This document shows, one piece after another, positions 43,567 to 51,555 of a DNA stretch of 64,000 nucleotides (the first letter of the stretch is position 1; every line of letters starts with the position of its first letter). The stretch spans positions 3,658,001 through 3,722,000 of the forward strand of contig CBDIDH010000002.1 of NCBI GenBank assembly GCA_965277595.1, given 5' to 3'. A program made the translations under genes and the position numbers. This DNA is from CBDIDH01 sp965277595. Lineage in GTDB: Bacteria; Planctomycetota; Planctomycetia; Isosphaerales; Isosphaeraceae. Under the pieces are notes generated by a model. That model was not told where the DNA came from. It saw only the letters and a program-made list of their open reading frames with translations, and ran no database searches.

Positions 43567-44811
43567 TTAAACCGCCGAGGTTCCCGCGGGGCGACGACTC
43601 ATCACCGGCCAGCGTCGAAGTCGAGGGCCGGAGGGCCTTCCATCCTTGCGGACGTCGAGCGTTCGTGGCTTCGCGTTCACAAACCGCGTTTCAACCATCG
43701 CATGAAAGGCCCAGCCGGCCACGACACCGACGACCGAGACCAGGGGCATGGTCACCAACGCTCGGGCCCAGAAACTCGTGAGGCCGTTCTCGTAAAACCA
43801 GCGATTTCCAACGACGACGAAGGGGAGATGAGCCAGGTAGATCGAGTAACACCGATGCCCGCTCGCGAGAAAGGGAGAGAGCCAGGGTTGATCCAGCCAG
43901 GCATTGTCCCAGCGCCTCAGCGCGATGAGAACCAGGCCAAAGGCCGACGCGGCAGCCGTTCCCCGGCCATTTGTCCAGAGCCCCACAAGACATAATGCGA
44001 CCAGAGACCCTTCGATCAGACGTTTTGTGAAACGATCGCGGGCGACGGTGAGTCGATAAAAAACGGTGATGCCCACCGCGAACTCATGCCAGAGCATCGG
44101 AAAGGTGCCGCGCAGCGAGTTCAAGGCGCCGGTCTGCCAGTACCAGAGGCGAACCGAGACGGCCGCGACGGTCACCACGCCCAGGGCCTTGTAAAATCGT
44201 CGAGGCGTTAGCCAGAGCGCCAGGAAACAGATCAAATAAAACTGCTCTTCAAAGCAGAGTGACCAGGCGACCCCGGTGTAAACGCTCCGGTCCGGTCCCC
44301 AGACGTGAGGTCGCCAGGTCTCCGTCAAGGTCAGGTTGCCGAGCCACTGCCGCCAGTCAAGCGAACCGGGCGGGTCGAGTTCGACACCGAGCGGGCCACT
44401 GGCCAGGCGCCCGTATCCGGTCATCTGGAGCAGGCAAACGATCGCGATAAACCCAAAAAGCGCCGCCCAGTAAGGGGGATAGATCCGCCAGAAGCGTCGG
44501 CTCATGAACGTCCAGGGGGAACCGTCCTTGCGGCGCGTCGCCTCGACGCTGGCCGCGATGCAATATCCGCTGATCACGAAGAAGAGAGAGACGCCCAGGT
44601 TCATCCGCCGGACCGCCAAGACCGTCAGCCACTTCAAGACGTCGAGAGACCCCGACGCCCCGGTGTCCGACCAGGCCAGGGCGTCTCCCGCGTGATGAAC
44701 GACGACGAGAAGGCAGGCAAGGCCCCGCCAGGCGTCGAGCATCCGATATCGCGGCTCCCAGACGGTTGACCCCGGCGCAAGCCGACCGCTCTGCCCCTGA
44801 TGGTTGTCCAT
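43567..44811 (-). CDS. Acyltransferase family 3 membrane protein
   Basis: A 414-residue protein with ~10 membrane segments. MLDAWRGLACLLVVVHHAGD carries the catalytic-type His of acyltransferase-3 (OafA-like) enzymes, followed by VSLFFVISGYCIAASVE and FMSRRFWRIYPPYW with the R-x10-R motif of the family. Such proteins O-acetylate surface polysaccharides or lipids. ATG 44811 has GAGGGG five bases upstream and is preferred over GTG 44880. It lies 180 bases from the membrane protein on the same strand; both may act on surface glycans. Confidence 0.9.
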   Translation of the reverse strand: MDNHQGQSGRLAPGSTVWEPRYRMLDAWRGLACLLVVVHHAGDALAWSDTGASGSLDVLKWLTVLAVRRMNLGVSLFFVISGYCIAASVEATRRKDGSPWTFMSRRFWRIYPPYWAALFGFIAIVCLLQMTGYGRLASGPLGVELDPPGSLDWRQWLGNLTLTETWRPHVWGPDRSVYTGVAWSLCFEEQFYLICFLALWLTPRRFYKALGVVTVAAVSVRLWYWQTGALNSLRGTFPMLWHEFAVGITVFYRLTVARDRFTKRLIEGSLVALCLVGLWTNGRGTAAASAFGLVLIALRRWDNAWLDQPWLSPFLASGHRCYSIYLAHLPFVVVGNRWFYENGLTSFWARALVTMPLVSVVGVVAGWAFHAMVETRFVNAKPRTLDVRKDGRPSGPRLRRWPVMSRRPAGTSAV

Positions 44812-45457
44812 CCGGCCCCTCAAAATACAAGGATCGATCGTCGCGGCAGGCGACCTATCAACCGAAGACGTGAAACCCACGCGTTCACCGACATGAAATG
44901 CCGGAATTCCATTTCCACCTTGGCAAGTACGGTGCCCGAGGCGACTTCTGCTTGAAGAAATCGAAATAAACTCTTGTTAAATCATCCTTAAACCCTGGGC
45001 GCAGCGACGATTTTGTCGAACACTTACTTTAGAAGAGATCTTCGAACCAAGGTGAGCGATTCGAAGGCGATCGAGCGTGTCCGATTGTTAAAGAAATGAA
45101 AAGGCGATCGCCTGAGAGTGCAAGGGCGTGCAAAAAAAACAACGTGATTTCCATGCGTTCGAACGCAGTCGACCCCGCGGCCCTCCGTAACCGCGGGGTC
45201 CAGTACGCTTTCCAGGTGAGATCCGATGCGGTCCTCAGACCGCGACTTATCGATCTCACCCAAATCATGACTGCTCGAGGGAATCTAGGACCAACCTCGC
45301 CGCGTGACAACTTCGCCGCCGATTTCCAGGCCAGAATCGCCTTTGAATCGAAACGGTCTCAGCGTTGAAGCGTAAGCCGGTCTGGCGACGCCGCCTCAAT
45401 GGCGGGTCACACAGTATAGAGGGCGTCGGTCGATGGAAAAGGGGGCAGTGGTCGGCT
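44812..45457. other. Intergenic region with several strong inverted repeats
   Basis: About 645 bases without a convincing gene. It holds a 12-bp palindrome AGGCGATCGCCT near 45103-45115, a 10-bp perfect hairpin at 45171-45200 and a two-storey hairpin at 45215-45260, described separately. Confidence 0.5.
45171..45260. ncRNA. Candidate structured RNA: two consecutive hairpins
   Basis: GACCCCGCGG (45171-45180) pairs perfectly with CCGCGGGGTC (45191-45200). Fourteen bases later GGTGAGATC (45215-45223) pairs with GATCTCACC (45252-45260), enclosing GCGGTC/GACCGC (45228-45233 and 45238-45243) with a CTCA tetraloop. No U-tract follows on either strand, so these are not simple terminators. Strand is unknown. 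An RNA role is inference. Confidence 0.35.
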
Positions 45458-47119
45458 TTAGCCAGGTGCCGGCGCGACTCGCGAGAGAGCGTCCTGAATT
45501 TGCTTCATCTTCACGGGCTTGGGAAGAACGATCAGGCGATCGTCCGTCGGAAGCCTGTCGCGCAGACCGAGGTGGCGGGGACCCATCAACACCAGCGCGG
45601 CGAGTTCGTGACCGTCCGCGCGGGCCTTCTCATGGATGGAAAGAAAGGCGTCGATCGCGCTCGGTCCCAGACCGTCGACGTCGAAAATCACCACGTCGGT
45701 CGGCGACTCGCGAAAGCGTTCCGCGGCGCCATCGGCGTCGGCAATCATGATGACCTGGTAACCCATCTTCGAGAGCGACTTCTTCAAGACCTCACGCACC
45801 TCAACCTGCGACTCGACGCAGAGGATTTTGTTCCGGCGAACCTTCGGCCGAGCTTCGGCCACCCGGGGCGCGATCGGCTCGTCGTTCTCATCGCCTGCGC
45901 CAATGACCAGCTCGCCGTCGTCAACGTCCTGCTCGGTCGAGCCTTTCGATGTTTCCAGACCGCTAAGCGGTGGTTCGGGTTCGCTCGGAGCTGGGGCGGT
46001 CGGCTCGTCATCGACGAAGGCGTGTCTATTCATGAACATCTTTTCGATGTCGGCCATGAAGTCATGTTCGCCGCTTGAGCCTGTTTTGGAGCCTTCAATC
46101 GGTCCCCCTTTTCCGCGCCCGGAGAAGGCCTCCAGATCCTTCACAACCTCGTCCATGTTCTGGTAGCGGACGCGTAGATCGACCTTCATCATCTTTTCGA
46201 TGATCCGGCAGAGTTCCGGCTCGGGCGCGTAGGGCGACTCACTGAGGGGCTGGATCGCGCCAAAGCTCCGTTTGAGCATCTTGGCGAGCATGTCCTTGCT
46301 CTCGGTCTCGGCCATCGCGACCTTGCCCGTGAGCATCTGGTAAAAGACGCAGCCGAGGAAAAAAATGTCGGACCGAGGATCGCCCTTCTCGCTCTTGCAG
46401 CTTCGTTCCAGGGCCGAGTAGTCCACGGTCCTCTGGCTCTGGACCGTTCCCTTTTTCTCGTCCCCCTCGATTCCGGCGAGACCGAAGTCCACGAGCTTGG
46501 CGTCTCCCGTGGTGGAGACGAGGATGTTGGTCCCCTTGATGTCGCGGTGGGTCACGCCGTGATCGAGCGAGTATTTCAGGCCGTGGGAAAGGCCAAGAAT
46601 GAGCGGCATGGCGGCTTCCTGAGACATCCGACCGCGAATCTTGAGGAAGTCGCGAAGGTTCGAGCCTTCGACATACTCCATGATCATGTAGTGCCGCTTA
46701 TCATCCTCGCCGTGGCTGATAATCCGAACGATGTTGGGATGCCGGAGCTTCATTCCCGACTCGGCTTCCTTGTTGAAGCGTTCCACCGAGGCCGGGTCGA
46801 TGACGAATCGGTTCCGAAGCACCTTGACGGCGACGGCCGACCGGCTGTCCATGCGCTCACCGCGATAAACGCGAGCGAAGGTTCCCTCGGCCAGGTGAAA
46901 GAGCACCTTGCAACCGCCGAAGAAGAAGCCGGACGGGTCCGATTTCTGGAGGCGTTCAATCTGCCAGCTTGTCAGGTATCCCTTGCGCAAGAAGGAGCGA
47001 GAGAGCGCCGCGAACGAGCCGTCTTCGGCGTCGTTGACCGCCTCCCGCGCTTGACTGGCGTTAACCAGGCCGATCATGACGGCCTGATCAGCGAGGGTAA
47101 GGGCGTCCATGTCGGACAT
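45458..47119 (-). CDS. Ser/Thr protein kinase with C-terminal degenerate receiver domain
   Basis: A 553-residue soluble protein. A short N-terminal helical part (TLADQAVMIGLVNASQARE, SRSFLRKGYLTSWQIERL) precedes the kinase: LAEGTFARVYRGE, VAVKVL, HRDIKGTNILV, KLVDFGLAG, then SQRTVDYSALERSCKSEKG in place of a canonical GTxxYMAPE. Catalytic residues are kept. After an acidic linker (residues ~355-430) a receiver-like fold follows (KILCVESQVEVREVLKKSL, DVVIFDVDGLG, VLPKPVKMKQI): the acceptor Asp and the Lys are present but the usual acidic pair is only ES. ATG 47119 (AGGA ~11 bases upstream) is chosen over longer forms. Confidence 0.87.
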   Translation of the reverse strand: MSDMDALTLADQAVMIGLVNASQAREAVNDAEDGSFAALSRSFLRKGYLTSWQIERLQKSDPSGFFFGGCKVLFHLAEGTFARVYRGERMDSRSAVAVKVLRNRFVIDPASVERFNKEAESGMKLRHPNIVRIISHGEDDKRHYMIMEYVEGSNLRDFLKIRGRMSQEAAMPLILGLSHGLKYSLDHGVTHRDIKGTNILVSTTGDAKLVDFGLAGIEGDEKKGTVQSQRTVDYSALERSCKSEKGDPRSDIFFLGCVFYQMLTGKVAMAETESKDMLAKMLKRSFGAIQPLSESPYAPEPELCRIIEKMMKVDLRVRYQNMDEVVKDLEAFSGRGKGGPIEGSKTGSSGEHDFMADIEKMFMNRHAFVDDEPTAPAPSEPEPPLSGLETSKGSTEQDVDDGELVIGAGDENDEPIAPRVAEARPKVRRNKILCVESQVEVREVLKKSLSKMGYQVIMIADADGAAERFRESPTDVVIFDVDGLGPSAIDAFLSIHEKARADGHELAALVLMGPRHLGLRDRLPTDDRLIVLPKPVKMKQIQDALSRVAPAPG

Positions 47120-47250
47120 GTTCGGATCGTTCCTGCAAAGGAGACCGAGAAGAGACGCCGACGACCGTCGATCTTTCCCATGCGTCGATCGGGATTTTCC
47201 CGATTTTAACATACGCACGGGCCGTCGCAACCTGCCGAACCTTGTCTTCA

Positions 47251-47326
47251 GGAAGGAGGATTGCGAAGTTTTTCATTTCCCTGGCCATTGGCAAATGGCC
47301 AAACACGCGGAATTTTTCGGTGATCG
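47251..47326. repeat. Dispersed palindromic repeat, copy 1, left part (split by the IS)
   Basis: GGAGGATTGCGAAGT, then an 8-bp hairpin TGGCCATT-GGCA-AATGGCCA (47282-47301), CGCGGAATTTTTCGG and TGATCG. The remainder is found after the insertion sequence at 48612. It closely resembles the repeat at 61569-61656. Confidence 0.65.
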
Positions 47327-47397
47327 TGGCCTGCCCCCCGAAACCTGGTCCAGTCTTAATGGGAATCGTACAACTGGCAGAGAGCCAGGAGCGACCC

Positions 47398-47673
47398 ATG
47401 CGAAAACGACCAGGATCGGACCAGATTGCCAAGACCCTCCGAGAGGTTCAGGCCGACCTTGACGCCGGTCTAAATGTTCACCAGGCCTGCCGCAAGGCCG
47501 GCTACGCGACGACCACCTACTACCGTTGGAAGGCCCTCCAGGAGAACCCCGTCACCGCCGAACAACTTCGCGTGTCCGAACTCGAAGCCGATGTCAGCCG
47601 GCTCAAGCTCCTCGTCGCCGAACTGGCCCTGGACCGTCGCATGTTACAGGAGGCCTTGAAAAAAAAGCCATGA
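47398..47673 (+). CDS. IS3-family transposase OrfA
   Basis: A 91-residue helix-turn-helix protein: SDQIAKTLREVQADLDAGLN, HQACRKAGYATTTYYRWKAL (HTH) and a leucine-zipper end SELEADVSRLKLLVAELALD. It binds the element's ends. ATG 47398 has AGGAG six bases upstream. It stops at TGA 47671-47673, overlapping the orfB ATG (ATGA), right after eight A (47659-47666). A -1 shift on A-AAA-AAG would join it to orfB as the full transposase, the normal route in IS3 elements. Confidence 0.92.
   Translation: MRKRPGSDQIAKTLREVQADLDAGLNVHQACRKAGYATTTYYRWKALQENPVTAEQLRVSELEADVSRLKLLVAELALDRRMLQEALKKKP
47659..47666 (+). promoter_or_regulatory. A8 slippery run for -1 frameshifting between orfA and orfB
   Basis: Eight A followed by G give A-AAA-AAG in the orfA frame. 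orfB lies in the -1 frame and remains open across this point (GLEKKAMTAARRR), so slippage makes an OrfAB fusion. Confidence 0.7.
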
Positions 47674-48572
47674 CTGCCGCCCGCCGCCGATTGATCGCTA
47701 CCGAGGTAAGTGATCACTTCAACGTATCTGAACGTCGCGCGTCCCGGACGCTGGGCCTGTCCCGGTCCTGCCTCCGGTACACGCCCGTCGCGCGGGACGA
47801 ACAGGTGGCGTTGGCGCGACGGATCGAGGAGCTCGCCGGCACGCACCCGCGGTACGGATATCGGCGGATCTGGGCGCTGTTGGTCCGCGAAGGCTGGTCG
47901 GTCAACAAGAAGACGGTGCGTCGCCATTGGCGTCAGTTGGGGCTGAAACTGGCCGGGCCGAGGGCGAATTCCAAGCCCCGCCGGTCGCACGGCCAGGACG
48001 CGAACGCCTGTCACGTCCGCCCGTCGCGTGGTAAAGACGATGTTTGGACATGGGACTTTATCTTTGATCGTACAAGTGATGGGCGGAGCCTGAAATGGCT
48101 AAGTCTGGTTGATGAGTACACTCGTGAATGCCTCGCGTTGGAGGCGCGTCGAGGCATGACCGCCGAGGAAATCCAGGTGATCCTGGCCGAGGTTGCCGCG
48201 CGTCGCGGCGGCCCGCCCCATCGGGTCCGCAGCGACAACGGGCCGGAGTTCGCGGCCCTGGCGGTGCGAAGTTGGCTGGAGTTGACCGGCTCCGGGACAT
48301 TGTACGTCGCGCCGGGGAGCCCGTGGCAGAACGGTTATGCAGAGTCGTTTCACAGCAAGCTCCGCGACGAGTTCCTGGACCGCGAGGAGTTCGAGAACGA
48401 AGTTCAAGCCAGGGCGTTGGGCGCGTTCTGGAAGGAGGAGTACAATACGGAACGCCCGCACAGTTCCCTGGGCTACCAGACCCCGACCGAGTTCGCGGCC
48501 ACCCAAGGGAGGTACGTGCCGATCGAAGCGACCCCGATTGAGCCACCACCTGATGAACAACCGCACCCGTGA
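47670..48572 (+). CDS. IS3-family transposase OrfB (DDE integrase)
   Basis: A 300-residue integrase-core protein. HTH_21-type helices (HPRYGYRRIWALLVREGW, NKKTVRRHWRQLGLKL) precede the rve catalytic core with D129 in VWTWDFIFD, D189 in RSDNGPEF and E225 in NGYAESFHSKLRDE, i.e. D(60)D(35)E as in IS3 transposases. The C-terminus NTERPHSSLGYQTPTEF is also standard. ATG 47670 overlaps the orfA stop; the active product is probably the OrfAB fusion made by -1 frameshifting. Confidence 0.95.
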   Translation: MTAARRRLIATEVSDHFNVSERRASRTLGLSRSCLRYTPVARDEQVALARRIEELAGTHPRYGYRRIWALLVREGWSVNKKTVRRHWRQLGLKLAGPRANSKPRRSHGQDANACHVRPSRGKDDVWTWDFIFDRTSDGRSLKWLSLVDEYTRECLALEARRGMTAEEIQVILAEVAARRGGPPHRVRSDNGPEFAALAVRSWLELTGSGTLYVAPGSPWQNGYAESFHSKLRDEFLDREEFENEVQARALGAFWKEEYNTERPHSSLGYQTPTEFAATQGRYVPIEATPIEPPPDEQPHP

Positions 48573-48611
48573 TTCCCATTATCCCTGGACCAAGAAATGG
48601 GGAGCAGGCCA

Positions 48612-48645
48612 TCGGTCATCGAGACTTTGCAATTTTCCCGACCTT
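48612..48645. repeat. Dispersed palindromic repeat, copy 1, right part
   Basis: TCGGTCATCGAGACTTTGCA continues the repeat interrupted at 47326; in the intact copy the matching piece is TCGGTCATCGGGACTTTGCC (61631-61650). The right boundary is uncertain. Confidence 0.6.
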
Positions 48646-49105
48646 GCCTTCCGGCGTTCATCGCGAAGGTCGCGGGACATCAGGCGTCCGCGGAGTTTCA
48701 TGGATCGACGATTGCCGATGGATGTCGCCCTGTTTGCGTTTTGTTCGTCAAAGGTATCGGTTTTTGGAGGCAAACGTTCTGTTTTTGGATGGTCAGTGCG
48801 GAATTTGGAACGAGACGTCACAACTCAAAAAGTTTTAAGTTATGACAGTACAGAGGCTTGGCGTCCATTCGGAGGGTTCGTCGGAGACGGGATTTTAGCT
48901 CTGACAGGCTGATGTCACAGGGTCGGTCTTAGTGTGTTTGTCAGACGTGCCTCGGGGGATGACGGGGTCACTTGAAGGGTGTTGACGACAGGGAGACGCT
49001 CCCAGGGAGGGCAGGGACGAGGAAACAGCGTCTTCCACTCAGGTCGAGTCCGCCGGCCCTTATATGAGTCAAGGGCCCGGGTTCTCCCGGCAGGAGCGCC
49101 AGACG
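48646..49105. other. Intergenic region between the IS and the next gene
   Basis: About 460 bases, less GC-rich than the neighbours in the middle part. No gene, RNA or clear palindrome recognised; small open frames lack ribosome sites. Confidence 0.4.
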
Positions 49106-49501
49106 ATGGATGAAATGAAAGGCTCGAAGCGACGCACCCGGACCCAACCAATCACGCCACCGATGCCGCCGCCCGTACCCCCCGCGGCGGCGTCTGATTC
49201 GGGCGACGAATGGATCAACCGCCGCGCCAGCGCTCAGGCGACCCGAGCCGCCCAGGCCCGCCAGGTCAGCGGGCGTCGACGTTTTGTTGACCCTACCACC
49301 TGCGAACGGGAGTATAGCGTGGCCGAGATGGAATTCATGCAGGCAATGCACGACTACAAGCAGTCGAGCGGCCGGATGTTCCCGACCTGGTCGGAGGTTC
49401 TCGAAGTCATCAAGGCCCTTGGCTACGCCAAGACCGCCTCCGAATCGGGTGAATTCGCCGGCGCCGGGCAAGGAGGGGCCGAGTCGACTCGGAAAGCCTG
49501 A
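49106..49501 (+). CDS. Planctomycete conserved protein of unknown function
   Basis: A 131-residue soluble protein. The first ~45 residues are basic and Pro-rich (PPMPPPVPPAAAS); the folded part is RRRFVDPTTCEREYSVAEME, FMQAMHDYKQSSGRMFPTWS and EVLEVIKALGYAK, which I recall as a block in small planctomycete proteins, but no function is known. ATG 49106 is chosen because AGGAG lies nine bases upstream; ATG 49064 lacks a ribosome site. Confidence 0.7.
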   Translation: MDEMKGSKRRTRTQPITPPMPPPVPPAAASDSGDEWINRRASAQATRAAQARQVSGRRRFVDPTTCEREYSVAEMEFMQAMHDYKQSSGRMFPTWSEVLEVIKALGYAKTASESGEFAGAGQGGAESTRKA

Positions 49502-49602
49502 CGCGATTGTGAATTACCACGTCAACGTCAGATCCATTGCCGCATTCTCGCGCGCGATCTTATTAGACTTTGACTGATCCCGGGACAACGGGCAAACAAT
49601 TC

Positions 49603-49700
49603 CGGTTTGCCCTTTGCCCATTTCCCTTTGCCCATTTCCCTTTGCCCTTTTCCGTTTGCCCTTTTCCGTTTGTCCTTTTCCCTTTTCCCTTCTCCCTTTG
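49603..49700. repeat. Heptanucleotide tandem array (14 units)
   Basis: Fourteen 7-base units without a gap: CGGTTTG, CCCTTTG, CCCATTT, CCCTTTG, CCCATTT, CCCTTTG, CCCTTTT, CCGTTTG, CCCTTTT, CCGTTTG, TCCTTTT, CCCTTTT, CCCTTCT, CCCTTTG. The consensus is CCCTTTG (CAAAGGG on the other strand). It lies between a small gene and the gltX promoter and resembles short tandemly repeated repetitive sequences known from cyanobacteria. Confidence 0.9.
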
Positions 49701-49742
49701 GCTCGACAAGGGCAGCGTCGTCGAGAGCCAACGAGACGCGCG

Positions 49743-49771
49743 TTGACTTGTCGGCGGAAACTCCCTAGGGT
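49743..49771 (+). promoter_or_regulatory. Putative sigma-70-type promoter of gltX
   Basis: TTGACT (49743-49748), a 17-base spacer, then TAGGGT (49766-49771). The -35 is close to TTGACA; the -10 agrees at T1, A2 and T6. The ATG of gltX is 57 bases downstream. Confidence 0.45.
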
Positions 49772-49828
49772 GTACCCAAGCCGTTCGTTTGTAACCGGTT
49801 TGGATCAGAGCCCAGGCCAGCGAGTTTC

Positions 49829-51316
49829 ATGAGCGTACGCACCAGGTTTGCCCCCAGTCCGACGGGGTTCTTGCATATTGGCGGGGTCCGCACGGCCCTC
49901 TTTAACTGGCTCCTCGCCCGTCATTGCGGCGGCCAGTTTGTCCTCAGAATCGACGATACCGACCAGCAGCGCCATGTTGAGGCGGCCGTCGGCCTGATCC
50001 TCGACGGCTTCCGCTGGATGGGAATGGACTGGGACGAAGGGCCGGAGGTCGGCGGTTCATTTGGCCCCTATTTCCAGTCGCGGCGAACGGAGCGATACAC
50101 GCAGGCCGCCAACACCTTGCTCGCCTCGGGAGTCGCCTATCGCGACTATAGCACCGACTCCGAGCGCGCCGCCGATCGCGCTCTCGCCGAGAAAGCGAAG
50201 AAGGCTTACCGGTTCCGCCGCCCATTGCTCTCCGACGCGGACCTGGCTCAATTCGAAGCCGAGGGGCGCCCCTTTGCGATCCGCTTCGCCGTGCCTGCCC
50301 ATCGCAAGGTCGTCGTCCGCGACCTGATCAAGGGGGATGTCGAGCAAAGCACCGACGAGATGGGCGATTTCGTCATCATCCGGCCCGATGGCACCCCGCT
50401 GTATAACTTCGCCAGCGTCGTTGACGATGCCGAGATGAAGATCAGCCACGTCGTCCGCGCCGAGGAACACCTGGCCAACACTTATTCCCAGGTCCTCGTC
50501 TTCGAGGCCCTCGGCTACGACCTTCCCGCCTTCGCCCACGTTCCTTATGTGGCCGAACCAGGTTCGCGCAAGAAGCTGTCGAAGCGATTTGGCGCCGTCG
50601 GGCTCGACGAGTTCATCAACAAGGGGTACCTCCCCGAGGCGATGATGAACTACCTCGCCCGCCTTGGCTGGAGCCTGGACGGTAACCAGGAAATCTTCCG
50701 GCGCGACGAGCTGATTGAAAACTTCACGCTCGACCGCGTCAACAGCTCGCCGGCGAGCCACGATCCCGACAAGCTGTTCTGGATCGAGGGCGAGTGGATG
50801 AAGCCGCTCCCCCTGGAAACGAAACTGGCCGGTGTCGTCCCGTTTCTCGTCAAGGAAGGTCTCGTCACAGAACCCCTATCCGACGAAACCCGCCTGCGCA
50901 TCGCGTCGGTCATCCAGGCGCTCGGCGATCGTCTCAAGGTCTATTCCGACATCCTCAACCTTGGCCGTTATTTCTTCACCGAGAACGTCACCTTTGACCC
51001 CGACGCCGTGAAGAAACGCCTCAAAAAGGATTTCGTCCCGGCGATGCTCGGCCAGCTTGACGAGATTCTCGGTTCGGTCACCCCTTACGACGTGCCGACT
51101 TTGGAAAAGGCGATTCACGACTACGGCGAGCAAACCGGCCGCAAGATGGGCGACGTCGTCAATGCCCTTCGCGTGGCGACGACCGGGCAGGGGGTTGGCC
51201 CCGGCCTTTACGACTGCCTGGCGATCCTCGGCCGAGGCACCTGCCGCCAACGGATCGCCCAGGCCCTCGCCCTTCTTGCCGACGAGAGCGGCCCAGGCCC
51301 GGCGTCCCCTTCCTGA
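49829..51316 (+). CDS. gltX: Glutamyl-tRNA synthetase
   Basis: A 495-residue class I aminoacyl-tRNA synthetase. TRFAPSPTGFLHIGGVRTALF carries the HIGH-type signature; RIDDTDQQRH is the family's amino-acid pocket; DGTPLYNFASVVDDAEMKISHV and the KMSKS-type loop RKKLSKRFGAVG follow. The C-terminal anticodon-binding part ends with RVATTGQGVGPGLYDCLAIL. It charges tRNA-Glu (and perhaps tRNA-Gln). ATG 49829. A candidate promoter and a heptanucleotide array lie upstream. Confidence 0.96.
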   Translation: MSVRTRFAPSPTGFLHIGGVRTALFNWLLARHCGGQFVLRIDDTDQQRHVEAAVGLILDGFRWMGMDWDEGPEVGGSFGPYFQSRRTERYTQAANTLLASGVAYRDYSTDSERAADRALAEKAKKAYRFRRPLLSDADLAQFEAEGRPFAIRFAVPAHRKVVVRDLIKGDVEQSTDEMGDFVIIRPDGTPLYNFASVVDDAEMKISHVVRAEEHLANTYSQVLVFEALGYDLPAFAHVPYVAEPGSRKKLSKRFGAVGLDEFINKGYLPEAMMNYLARLGWSLDGNQEIFRRDELIENFTLDRVNSSPASHDPDKLFWIEGEWMKPLPLETKLAGVVPFLVKEGLVTEPLSDETRLRIASVIQALGDRLKVYSDILNLGRYFFTENVTFDPDAVKKRLKKDFVPAMLGQLDEILGSVTPYDVPTLEKAIHDYGEQTGRKMGDVVNALRVATTGQGVGPGLYDCLAILGRGTCRQRIAQALALLADESGPGPASPS

Positions 51317-51555
51317 GTTCACTGATTTGGGTTGGATTCGTTCGCTCCAGCGACCCGGACGGAAACCTTCGAGCAGGGCGCCCGGAGGGTCTTGGCATGG
51401 GTCGGCCCGTCATGTTACGCTGAAAATACCCACGATCGAGCCGCCGAGAGGTCGGCCGCGATCGGGTTCCGTTCAAAAGAAACGCGGGGCCGGTTGACTC
51501 CGCTGTCGGCGTGATTCGACCGACGACCGGCCTTGGGCGATAAGGAGATGCGAAC

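Larger units (their letters stand above)
47327..48611 (+). mobile_element. Complete IS3-family insertion sequence (~1285 bp)
   Basis: Imperfect terminal inverted repeats of about 40 bp bound the element: TGGCCTGCCCCCCGAAACC at the left (47327) against the complement of the right end, TGGCCTGCTCCCCATTTC (48611), with CTGGTCCAG and TAATGGGAATC shared further in. The flanking bases are TCG (47324-47326) and TCG (48612-48614), a 3-bp target duplication as expected for IS3. It contains orfA and orfB with an A8 slippery run, so it seems intact and recent. It interrupts a dispersed repeat. Confidence 0.85.

Noticed and set aside
45171..45200. Hairpin as an intrinsic terminator for the kinase or acyltransferase gene
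   Set aside because: No T-tract follows on either strand, and the position does not fit the 3' end of a gene reading toward it.
47324..47326. Four-base target duplication ATCG for the IS
   Set aside because: The right side reads TCGG, so only the three bases TCG are shared; a 3-bp duplication is retained instead.
49614..49832. Open frame of 72 codons giving repeated FPFALFRLPF
   Set aside because: It is the translation of the heptanucleotide array and lacks a ribosome site.
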